Assembly: GCA_029961685.1 (NCBI GenBank)
Contig: JARWKL010000010.1
Coordinates: 15,397,931-15,461,930, forward strand
Length of the DNA: 64,000 nucleotides
Reading direction: 5' to 3'
Source: Aristolochia californica
Taxonomy: Eukaryota > Streptophyta > Magnoliopsida > Piperales > Aristolochiaceae
A model generated the notes under the pieces. That model was not told the origin of the DNA. It was given only the letters and a program-made list of their open reading frames with translations, and searched no databases. Both the position numbers and the translations under genes were made by a program. Positions within the stretch are counted from its first letter, which is position 1, and every line of letters begins with the position of its first letter. Below, one piece after another: positions 50,301 through 62,407 of the stretch.

Positions 50301-53300
50301 GATGATTGTAAAGTGTGATATCATGTGTAACGGGCTATATTTTTATAAAGAATAACTTATGGATTGGGAGTCAATATTCTTTTAAAAATCCCCCGCTTCC
50401 CCCTTTTTCCTACGATTGCTAAACCTGATAAATAAAAACTAGAAAGAGTTTAAAATCCCTTAAATTTACCTAAAATTGTCTGAATTATCATTCTCTACAT
50501 TTTTGCATTATGCATTTCCTTTTTCGATATGTACTTTTTTTTCTTAAATCCAAACTTGAGTTTTCACTTTCCCTCCATCTCGTAAATAAAAAAAAAGATA
50601 TAAAAGGCAAATAGATCACAACAAAATGAAATTTTTAGAGTTTATGTATGGAAAGTATTTTAAGCAAAAAAAATTTCAGTAAAGAAAATTTATTCACACA
50701 ACACAAAAGAACACAAAAGTTTTGTTATTCATGTTTGGGAAATTCCACTAGTTCAACCCTTATAGCTTGGAATTTTATAAGAAAGAGATTATTCTACACA
50801 AATTTTAAAAAATGGATATGCATGCTTGAAACATGTTCAAGATGCAAATGACCTAAGGATCCAAACCTTTTATAGAGAATAACATTAAATTCTCAAGTAA
50901 ACGTACAGTGGGATATTTACCCGAGTCAAACAAGCCATTATTTTGCCCATTCCCAAAAAGCAAACCTAACGATCATTGATGATTGTAAAGTGATTTATCA
51001 TGGGTGATGGCCTTCAGTTTTTTAAGGAAAGACTTATGGACGGGGAGTCAACACTCAGTAAGAAATCCCTCACCTCCTCCTTTTCCCGACGATAGCTAAA
51101 CCTGATAAATAAAAACTAAAAAAAGTTTACAATCCCTAAAAATTATAGACACTTTTTTGAATTATCATTCTTTACATTAGTGCATTGTGCATTTCCATTT
51201 TAGATGTGTACTATTTTTTTTAAAATCAAAACTTGAGTTTTCACTTTCCCTTCATCTCGTAAACAAACAAAAAAAAGAGATAAAAGGCAAATAGATCACT
51301 GCAAAATGAAAATTTTAGAGTTTATGTATGGAAAAAATTTAAAGAAATCAGAAATGTAAGTAAAGAAAATTTATTCACAAACCTCAAATCAACACAAAAG
51401 TTTTGTTATCCATGTTTTGGACATTCCACTAGTTCAACCCTTAGAGCTTGGAATTTTATAAGAAAGAGATTTTTCTACACAAGTTTTAAAAAATGGATAT
51501 GCTTGCTTGAAACATGTTCAAGATGCAAATGACCTATGGATCCAAACCTTTTAAAGAGAATAACTTTATATTCTCAAGTGAACATACAGTGGGATATTTA
51601 ACTGAGCCAAACAAGCCATTACTTTGCCCGTTTACAAAAAGCAGACGTAACGATCATAGATGCTTGTAAAGTGATTTATGCGTGACCGCCTTTATTTTTT
51701 TAAGGAATGACTTATGGATTGGGAGTCAACACTCAGTTAAAAATCCCCCACCTCCCCCTTTTCCCGACGATAGCAAAACTTGATATATAAAAACTAAAAA
51801 GAGTTGACAATCCCAATAAATTACAATTTTGTTTTGGAATTATCACTCTCTACATTTGTGCATTGTGTATTTCCATTTTAGATGTGTCCTTTTTTTAAAA
51901 AAATCAAAACTTGAGTTTTCACTTTCCTTCTTCTCATAAACACAAAAAAAAGAGATAAAAGGTAAATAGATCACAACAAAATGAAAATTTTAGAGTTTAT
52001 GTATGGAAAAAAAAGCAATAACAAATGTAAGTAAAGAAAATTTATTCACACACCACAAATGAACAAAATATTTTTGTTATCCATGTTTGGAAAATTCCAC
52101 TAGTTCAACCCTTATAGCCAGAAATTCTATAAGAAAGAGATTTTTTTACACAATTTTTTAAAAATGGATATGCATGCTTGAAACATGTTCAAGATGCAAA
52201 TGACCTATGGATAAAAACATTTTAAAGAGAATAACATTAAATTCCCAAGTGCACGTACGGTGGGATATTTACCCGAGTCAAATATTCCATTATTTTGCCC
52301 GTTTACATAAAACAGACCTAACGATCATAGATGATTATAAAGTCATTTATGATGCGGAATGGGTTATTTTTTTTTTGTGAGGAATGACTTATGGATTGGG
52401 AGTCAACACTTAGTTAAAAATCCTCCACCTCCCCCTTTTCCCGACGATAGCAAAACCTGATATATAAAAACTAAAAAGAGTTTACAATCCCTAAAAACTA
52501 CTGACACATTTTGGAATTACCACTCTCTAAATTTGTGCATTGTGCATTTCCATTTTAGATGTGTACAATTTTTTTTAAATCAAAACTTGAGTTTTTCTTA
52601 TCCCACCATCTCGTAAAGAAAAAAAAAAGAGATAAAAGGCAGAGAGATCACAACAAAGTGAAAATTTTAAAGTTTATGTATGGAAAAATCTTAAAGCAAT
52701 AACAAATATAAGTAAAGAAAATTTATTTACACACCACAAATGAACACAAAAGTTTTGTTATCCATGTTTGGGAAATTCCACTAGTTCAACCCTTATTGCT
52801 TGGAATTTTATAAGAAAGAGATTTTTCTACACAAGTTTTAAAAAATGGATATGCATGCATGAAACTTGATCAAGATGCAAATGAACAATTGAACCAAACG
52901 TTTTAAACAGAATAACATTAAATTCTCAAGTGAACGTTTGGTGGGATATTTACCCGAGTCAAACAAGCCGTTATTTGGCTCGTTTAGAAAAAGCAGACCT
53001 AACGATCATAGATGATTGTAAAGTGATTTATCATGCGTAATGGGCAGTATTTTATATAGGAATGACTTATGGATTGGGAGTCAACACTCACTTAAAAATC
53101 CCCCACCTACCCCTTTTCCCGACGATTGCAAAACCTGATATATAAAAACAAAAAAGAGTTTATAATCCCTAAAAATTACAGAAACTTTTAGGAATTATCA
53201 CTCTCTATATTTGTGCATTGTGCCTTTGCATTTTAGATGTGTACTTTAAAAAAAAAATCAAAACTTGAGTTTTAACTTTCCCTTCATCTCGTAAACAAGA

Positions 53301-54495
53301 AAAAAGAGATAAAAGGCAAATAGATCACAACAAAATGAAAATTTTAGAGTTTAAGTATAGAAAAAATTTAAAGCAATAACAAATGTAAGTTAAGAAAATT
53401 TATTCACACACCAAAAATGAACACAAAAGTTTTGATTTCCATGTTTGGGAAATTCCACTTGTTCAACCCTTATTTCTTGGTATTTTATAAGAAAGAGATC
53501 TTTCTACACTATTTTTAAAAAATGGATTTGCATGCTTGAAACATGTTAAGATGCAAATGACCTATGGATCCAACACTTTTAAAGAGAATACCATTAAATT
53601 CTCAAGTAAACGTACGGTGGGATATTTACCCAAGCCAAACAAGCCATTATTTTGCCCGTTTACAAAAAGTAGACCTAAAGATCATAAATGATTGTAAAGG
53701 GATATATCATGCATGACAGCCTTTATTTTTGTAAGGAATGACTTATGGATTGGGGGTCAACACTTAGTTAAAAATCCCCCACCTCCCCCTTTTCCTGACG
53801 ATAGAAAAACCTGATATATAATAACTAAAAAGAGTTTACAATCCCTAAATATTATATAAACTTTTTGGAACTATCACTCTCTACATTTGTGCATTTCCAT
53901 TTTAGTTGTGAACCTTTTTTTAAAAATCAAAACATGAGTTTTCACTTTCCCTACTTCTCGTAAACAAGAAAAAAGAGATAAAAGGCAAATAGATTACAAC
54001 AAAATGACAATTTTAGAGTTTATGTATGGAAAAAATTTTAAGCAATAAAAAATGCAAGTAAAAAAATTTATTCACACACCACAAATGAACACAAAAGTTT
54101 TGTTATCCATGTTTGGGAAATTCCACTAGTTCAAACCTTACAGATTGGAATTTTATAAGAAAGAAATTTTTCTGTACAAGTTTTAAAAAATGGATATGCA
54201 AGTTTTAAACATGTTCAAGATGCAAATGACCTATGGATCCAATCCTTTTAAAGTGAATAACATTAAATTCTCAAGTGAATGTACGGTGGGATATTTACAC
54301 TAGTCAAACAAGCCATTATTTTGCCTGTTTACAATAAGCAGAAATAAAGATCATAGGTCATTTGCATGATTTATCATGCGTAATGGGCTACATTTTTGTA
54401 AAGAATGACTTATGGATTGGGAGTCAACACTCAGTTAAAAATCCCCCGCCTCCCCCTTTTCCCAATGATTGCATAACCTGATATATAAAAAAAAA
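47394..54495. repeat. Higher-order repeat copy C (11 monomers)
   Basis: Same order of diagnostic variants as B: GGGTAACCAAGTTTTGG at 48012, GAATAACCAGACC at 48919, CTTCCATAAC at 49650, CCTTCAGTTTTTT at 51010, GGGATATATCATGCATGAC at 53699. The short-monomer marker is at 47426, and at 54529 in the next copy: period 7103 bp. It lacks the deletions of A and B, so it is the best reference for the block. Confidence 0.87.
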
Positions 54496-56974
54496 AAAAG
54501 ATTTTTCTACACAAGTTTTAAAAAATAGATATACATGCTTGAAACAAGTTAAAGATGCAATTGACCTATGGATCCAAACCTTTTTAAGAAAGTAGTATTA
54601 AATTCTCAAGTGAACGTGCGGTGGGATATTTACCCGAGTCAAACAAGCCATTATTTTGCCAGTAAACAAAAAGCTGGCCTAACGATCATTGATGACTGTA
54701 AAGTGATTTATCATGAGTAACGGGCTATATTTTTGTACGGAATGATTTATGGATTGGGTGTCAACACTCAATTAAAAATCCCCCACCTCCCCTTTTTCAC
54801 GACGATTGCAAAACCTGATATATAAAAACTAAAAAGAGTTTACAATCCCTAAAAATTACTGACACTGTTTGGAATTATCACTCTCTACATTTGTGCATTG
54901 TGCATTTCCATTTTAGATGTGTACTATTTTTTCATAAATCAAAACTTGAGTTTTCAGTTTCCCTTCATCTCGTAAACAAGAAAAAAGAAATGAAAGGCAA
55001 ATAGATCAGAACAAAAAGAAAATTTTAGAGTTTATGTATGGAAAAAATTTAAGTAAAGAAAATTTATTCACACACCACAAATGAACACAAAACTTTGGTT
55101 CACGAAGTTTTGGAAATTCCACTAGTTCAACCCAATTAGATTGGAATTTTGTTAGAAAGAAATTTTTCTACACATGTTTTAAAAAATTGATATGCATGTT
55201 TGAAACATGTTATGGATGCAAATGACCTATGGATCCAAACCTTTTAAAGAGAATAACATTAAATTCTCAAGTGAACGTGCGTTGGGATATTTACCCAAGT
55301 CAAACAAGCCATTATTATGCCCATTTACAAAAAGTTGATCTAACGATCATTAATGATTGTAAAGTGATTTATCACGCGTAACGGTCTATATTTTTATAAA
55401 GAATGACTTATGGATTGGGAGTCAATACTCAGTTAAAAATCCCCCGCCTACCTCTTTTCCCTACGATTGCTTAACCTGATAAATAAAAACTAAAAAGGGT
55501 TTACAATCCCAAAAAATTAAAGAAACTTTTCTGAATTATCATTCTCTACATTTTCGCATATTGCATTTCCATTTTAGATGTGTACTTTTTTTGCTTAAAT
55601 CAAAACTTGAGTTTTCACTTTCCCTTCTTCTCATAAAAAAAAAAAAAAAAAGGGATGAAGTCAAATAGATCACAAGAAAATGAAAATTTTAGATTTTATG
55701 TATGGAAAAAATTTTAAGCAATAACAAATAGAAGTAAAGAAAATTTATTGACATTCCACAAATGAACACAAAAGTTTTGAAATCCATGTTTGGGAAAATC
55801 CACTAGTTCAACCCTTGTAGCTTAGAATTTTATAAGAAAGAGATTTTTCTACACAAGTTTTAAAAAATGGATATGCATGTTTGAAACATGTTCTAGATGC
55901 AAATGACCAATGGATCCAAACCTTTTAAAGAGAATAACATTAAATTCTCAAGTGAACGTATGAGGGGATATTTACCCGAGTCAAACAAGCAATTATTTTT
56001 CCCGTTTAGAATAACCAGACTAACGATCATAGATGATTGTGAAGTGATTTATCATGCGTAATGGGTCATATTTTTGTAAGGAATAACTTATGGATTGGGA
56101 GTCAACACTCAATTAAAAATCCCCCACCTCCCCCTTTTCCCGACGATAGCACAAACTTGATACATAAAATTTAAAAAGAGTTGACAATCCTTAAAAATTA
56201 CCAAAACTTTTTGGAATTATCACTCTCTATATTTGTGCATTACGCATTTCCATTTTAGATGTGTCATTTTTTTTTAAAATCAATACTTGAGTTTTCATTT
56301 TCCGTTCATCTCGTAAATAAAAAAAAGAGAGAAAAGGCAAATTGATTACAACAAAAAGAAAATTTTAGAGTTTATGTATGGAAAAAAATTAAAGCAATAA
56401 AAAATGTAAGTGAAGAAAATTTATTCACACACCACAAATGAACACAAAGGTTTTGCTATCCATGTTTGGGAAATTCAACTAGTTCAACTTTTATAATATG
56501 GAATTTTATAAGAAAGTAGTTTTTCTACACTAGTATTAAAAAATAGATGTGCATGCTTGAAACATGTTAAAGATGCAAATAACCTATGGATCTAAACCTT
56601 TTAAAGAGAATAACATTAAATTCTCAAGTGAACATACGGTGGGATATTTACCCGAGTCAAAAGAGCCATTATTTTTTCCATTTACAAAAAGTTGACTTAA
56701 CGATCACAGATGATTGTAAAGTGATTTATCTTCCATAACGGTCTATAATTTTTTTAAGGAATGACTTATGGATTGGTAGTCAACACTCAGTTAAAAATCC
56801 CCCACCTCCCCCTTTTCCCAATGGTAGCAAAACTTGATATTTAAAAACTAACAAGATTTTACAATCCCTAAAAGTTACAGACACTTTTTGGAATTGTCAC
56901 ACTCTACATTTGTGCATTGTGTATTTCAATTTTAGAGGTGTACTTTTTTTTAATCAAAACTTGAGTTTTCACTT
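54496..56974. repeat. Higher-order repeat copy D, cut short
   Basis: Starts with the same truncated monomer and follows copies A-C through the GAATAACCAGAC and CTTCCATAAC monomers, then ends inside a monomer at TTTTCACTTT. There it jumps back to the C-rich block (GCCCCTCCTCCCCC) instead of going on to the A-run. Confidence 0.85.
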
Positions 56975-59900
56975 TGCCCCTCCTCCCCCATTGCCCAACG
57001 ATTGCAAAACCTGATATAAAAAAACTTAAAAGAGTTTACAATCCCTAAAAATTACAAACACTTTTTTGAATTGTCACTCTCTACATTTTTGCATTGTGTA
57101 TTTCCATTTTAGATGGGTACTTTTTTTACTTAAATCAAAACCTGAGTCTTCACTTTCCCTTCATCTCATAAACAAGAAAAAAGAGATAAAAATCAAATAG
57201 ATCAGGACAAAATGATAATTTTAGAGTTTATGTATGGAAAAAATTTAAAGCTATAACAAATGTAAGAAAAGAAAATTTATTCACACACCACAAATGAACA
57301 CAAAAGTTTTGTTTTCCAAGTTTGGGAAATTCCACTAGTTCAACCCTATTAGCTTGAAATTTTATAAGAAAGAAATTTTTTTGCACATGTTTTAAAAAAT
57401 TGATATGCATGTTTGAAACATGTTAAAGATGCAAATGACCTATGGATCCAAACCTTTTATAGATAATAACATTAAATTCTCAAGTGAACGTGCGGTGGGA
57501 TATTTACCCGAGTCTAACAAGCCATTATTTTGCCAATTTACAAAAAGTTGACCTAACGATGATTGATGATTGTAAAGTGATTTATCATGCGTAATGGGCT
57601 ATATATTAATAAAGAATGACTTATGGATTGGGAATCAATACTCAGTTAAAAATCCCCTGCCCCCTTTTCCCTACGATTGCTAAACCTGATAAATAAAAAC
57701 TAAAAAGAGTTTACTATCCCTAAAAATTACAGAAACTTTTCTTGCTTATGATTCTCTACATTTTTGAATAATGCATTTCCATTTTAGATGTGTACTATTT
57801 TTTCTTAAATCAAAACTTGAGTTTTCACTTTCCCTTCGTCACATAAACAAAAACAAAAAGACATAAAAGGCAAATATATCACAACAAAATAAAAATTTCA
57901 GAGTTTATGTATGGAAAAGATTTTAAGAAATAACAAAAATAAGTAAAGAAAATTTATTCACACACCACAAATGAACACAAAATTTTTGTAATCCATGTTT
58001 GGGAAAATCCACTAGTTCAACCCTTATAGCTTGGAATTTGATAAGAAAGAGATTTTTTTACACAAGTTTTAAAAAATGGATATGCATGCTTGAAATATGT
58101 TCATGATGCAAATGACCTATGGATCCAAACTATTTAAAGAGAATAACATTAAATTCTCAAGTGAACATGCGGTGGGATATTTACCTAAGTCAAACAAGCC
58201 ATTATTTTGCTCAATTACAAAAACCTGACCTAACGATCACAGAAGATTGTAAAGTGATTTATCATGCTCAACGGGCTATATTTTTGTAAGGAACGGCTTA
58301 TGGATTGGTATTCAACACTCAGTGAAAAATTCCCTGCCTCCCCCTTTTCCCAACTATTGTAAAACCTAATATTTTAAAACTATAAAGAGTTTACAATCCA
58401 AAAAAATTATAGACACTTTTTGGAATTATCACTCTCTAAATTTGTGCATTGTGCATTTCCATTTTAGATGTGTACTTTTTTATCTTAAATCAAAACTTGA
58501 GTTTTCACTATCCATTCATCTCGTAAACTAGAAAAAAGAGATAAAAGGAAAATAGATCATAACAAAATGAAAATTTTAGAGTTTATATATTGAAAAAATT
58601 TAAAGCAATAACAAATGTAAGTAAAGAAAATTTATTCACACACCACAAATGAACACAAAAGTTTTGTTATCCAAGTTTGGGAAATTCCAATAGTTCAACC
58701 CTAATAGCTTGGAATTTTATAAGAAAGAGATTTTTCTACGCATGTTTTAAAAAAGATGATATGCATGCTTGAAACATGTTAAAGATGCAAAGGACCTATG
58801 GATCCAAACGTTTTAAAGAGAATAACGTTAAATTCTCAAGTGAACGTGCGGTGAGATATTTAATCGAGTCAAACAAGCCATTATTTTGCCCATGTAAAAA
58901 AAGCTGGCCTAACGATCAAAGGTAATTGTGAAGTGATTTATCATGTGTAACGGGCTATATTTTTTTAAGGAATGACTTATCGATTGGGTGTCAACACTTA
59001 GTTAAAAATCCCCCGCCTCCCCCTTTTCCCTACGGTTGCAAAACATGATATTTAAAAACTAAAAAAAGTTTACAATCCCTAAAAATTACAGACACTTTTT
59101 GGAATTATCACTCTCTACATTTGTGCATTGCGCATTTCCATTTTAGATGTGTACTTTTTTTTCTTATATCAAAACCTAATTTTTCACTTTCCCTTCATTT
59201 CCTAAACAAAACAGAGATAAAAGGTAAATAGATCACATGAAAATGAAATTATAGAGTTTATATATGGAAAAAATTTAAAGCACTAACAAATGTAAGTAAA
59301 GAAAATTTATTCAAACAACACAAATGAATAGAAAAAGTTTTTTTATCCAAGTTTTGGAAATTCCACTAGTTCAACCCTAATAGCTTGGAATTTTATAAGA
59401 AAGAGATTTTTCTACACATGTTTTAAAAAATTGATATGAATGTTTTAAACATGTTAAAGATGCAAATGACCTATGGATCCAAACCTTTTAAAGAGAATAA
59501 AATTAAATTCTCAAGTGAACGTGCGGTGGGATATTTACCCGAGTTAAACAAGCCATTATTTTGACCATTTACAAAAAGTTGACCTTACGATCATAGATGA
59601 TTGTAAAATTATTTGTCATGCGTAACGGGCTATATTTTTTTAAAGAATGACTTATGGATTGGGAGTCAATACTCAATTAAAAATCCCCCCCCTCCCCCAT
59701 TTTCGACGATTGGAAAACCTGATATGTATAAAAACAAAAAAGAGTTTACAATCCCGAAAAAATACAAAAACTTTTCTAAATTATCATTCTCTACATTTTT
59801 GCATAGTGCATTTCCATTTTAGAAGTGTTCCTTTTTTTCTCAAATCAAAACTTGAGTTTTCACTTTCCCTTCATCTCGGAAACAAAAAAAAAGAAGAGAT

Positions 59901-61055
59901 AAATGGCAAATAGATCACAAAAAAATGAAAATTTTAGAGATTACGTATTGAAAAAAATTTAAGCAAAAAAAATGTAAGTAAAGAAAATTTATTCACCCAC
60001 CACAAATGTATACAAAATTTTTGATATCAATGTTTGGGAAATTCCACTATGTCAACCCATACAGCTTGGAATTTTATAAGAAAGAGATTTTTCTACACAA
60101 GTTTTAAAAAATGGATATGCATGCTTGAAACATGTTCAAGATGCAAATGACCTATGGATCCAAATTGTTTAAAGCGAATAACATTAAATTCTCATCTGAA
60201 CGTACGGTGGGATATTTACCCGAGTAAAACTATCCATTATTTTTCCCTTTTACAAAAAGCTGACCTAACAATCATAGATGATTGTAAAGTGATTTATCAT
60301 GCGTAACGGGCTTTATTTTTGTAAGGAATGACTGATGGATTGAGAGTCAATACTCAGATAAAAATCCCCCACCTCCCCTTTTTCCCAACGATAGTAAAAC
60401 CTGATATATAAAAAATAAAAAGAGTTTAAAATCCCTAAAAATTACGGACACTTTTTGGAATTATCACTCTCTAAATTTGTGCATTGTGCATTTTGATTTT
60501 AGATGTGTACTTTTTTTTAAAATCAAAACTTGAGTTTTCACTTTCCCTTTATCTCGTAAACAAAAATAAAAGAGATAAAAGGCAAATAGATCGCAACAAA
60601 AAGAAAATTTTCAAGTTTATCTATGGAAAAAATTTAAAGCAATAACAAATGTTAGTAAATAAAATTTATTCACACACCACAAGTGAACAGAAAAGTTTTG
60701 TTATCCATGTTTCGGAAATTCGACTAGTTCAACCCTTATAGCTTGGAATTTTATAAGAAAGAGATTTTTCTACACAAGTTTTAAAATATGGATATGCATG
60801 CTTGAAACATGTTCAAGATGCAAATGACCTATGGGTCCAAACAATTTAAAGAGAATAACATTAAATTCTCAAGTGAACATACGATGGGTTATTTACCCGA
60901 GTCAAACAGGCCATTTTTTTGCCCGTTTACTTAAAGCAGACCTAACAATCATAGATGATTGTAAAGTGATTTATCCTGTGAAATGGGCTATATTTTTTTA
61001 AGAAATGACTTATGGATGGGAGTCAACACTTAGTTAAAAATCCACTGGCTCCCCC
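56975..61055. repeat. Satellite array, irregular block after the HOR domain
   Basis: About six monomers without the diagnostic order of the HOR. The first landmark interval here (56776 to 57630) is about 854 bp, roughly 180 bp longer than normal, because the C-rich-block-to-dyad segment is present twice across the junction. The A-tract, palindrome and GGATCC are kept. No gene is seen. Confidence 0.88.
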
Positions 61056-62407
61056 TTTTCCTGACGATAGCAAAACCTAATATATAAAAACTAAAAAGAT
61101 TTTACAATCCCTAAAAGTTATAGACACTTTTTGGAATTATTACTCTCTACATTTGTGCATTGTGCATTTCCATTTTAGATATGTACTTTTTTTTAAAATC
61201 AAAACTTAGGTTTTCACTTTCCCTTCATCTAATAAAAAAAAAAAAAAGGAGATCAAAGGCAAATAGATCACTACAAAATGAAAATTTTAGAGTTTATCTA
61301 TGGAAATTTTTTTAAGAAAAAACTAATATATGTAAAGAAAATTTATTCTCTCCACAAATGAATACAAAAGTTTTGTTATCCATGTTTGAGAAATTCCACC
61401 AGTTCCACCCTTATAGCTTTGAATTTTATAAGGAAGAGATTTTTCTACACAAGTTTTAAAAAATGGATATGCATGCTTGAAACATGTTCAAGATGCCAAT
61501 GACCTATGGATCCAAAACTTTTGAAGAGAATGCCATTAAATTCTCAAGTGAACGTACGGTGGGATATTTACCCGAGTCAAACAAGCCATTATTTTGTCCA
61601 TTTACAAAAAGCAGACCTAACGATCATAGATGATTGTAAAGTGATTTATCATGCATGTTGGAGTATAAGTTTTTAAGCTATGACTTATGGATTGGGAGTC
61701 AACACTCAGTTGAAAATCCCCCACCTCCTCCTTTTCCTGACGATAGCAAAACCTGATATATAAAAACTAAAAAGATTTTACAATCCCTAAAAGTTATAGA
61801 CACTTTTTGGAATTATTACTCTCTACATTTGTGCATTGTGCATTTCCATTTTAGATATGTACTTTTTTTTAAAATCAAAACTGAGGTTTTCACTTTCCCT
61901 TCATCTAATAAAAAAAAAAAAAGGAGATCAAAGGCAAATAGATCACTACAAAATGAAAATTTTAGAGTTTATCTATGGAAATTTTTTTAAGAAAAAACTA
62001 ATATATGTAAAGAAAATTTATTCACTCCACAAATGAATACAAAAGTTTTGTTATCCATGTTTGAGAAATTCCACCAGTTCCACCCTTATAGCTTTGAATT
62101 TTATAAGGAAGAGATTTTTCTACACAAGTTTTAAAAAATGGATATGCATGCTTGAAACATGTTCAAGATGCCAATGACCTATGGATCCAAAACTTTTGAA
62201 GAGAATGCCATTAAATTCTCAAGTGAACGTACGGTGGGATATTTACCCGAGTCAAACAAGCCATTATTTTGTCCATTTACAAAAAGCAGACCTAACGATC
62301 ATAGATGATTGTAAAGTGATTTATCATGCATGTTGGAGTATAAGTTTTTAAGCTATGACTTATGGATTGGGAGTCAACACTCAGTTGAAAATCCCCCACC
62401 TCCTCCA
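61056..62407. repeat. Near-identical adjacent monomer pair (~676 bp each)
   Basis: Units of about 61056-61732 and 61733-62407 share many private variants: TTATTACTCTC, AGGTTTTCACTTTCC (61208 and 61884), CATCTAATAAAAA, CACCAGTTCCACCC, ATGCATGTTGGAGTATAAG (61651 and 62326). Between them I saw only a few differences, such as TTCTCTCC versus TTCACTCC. This is far closer than other neighbours and marks a recent duplication. Confidence 0.85.

Noticed and set aside
33441..54495. Idea that the ~7-kb HOR reflects copies of the ~7.7-kb virus
   Set aside because: The HOR contains only satellite monomers and no viral sequence; the similar length is coincidence.
57228..57410. Minus-strand ORF of 60 residues, and other minus-strand satellite ORFs (5458, 37581)
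   Set aside because: Low-complexity translation of AT-rich repeat; not kept between monomers.
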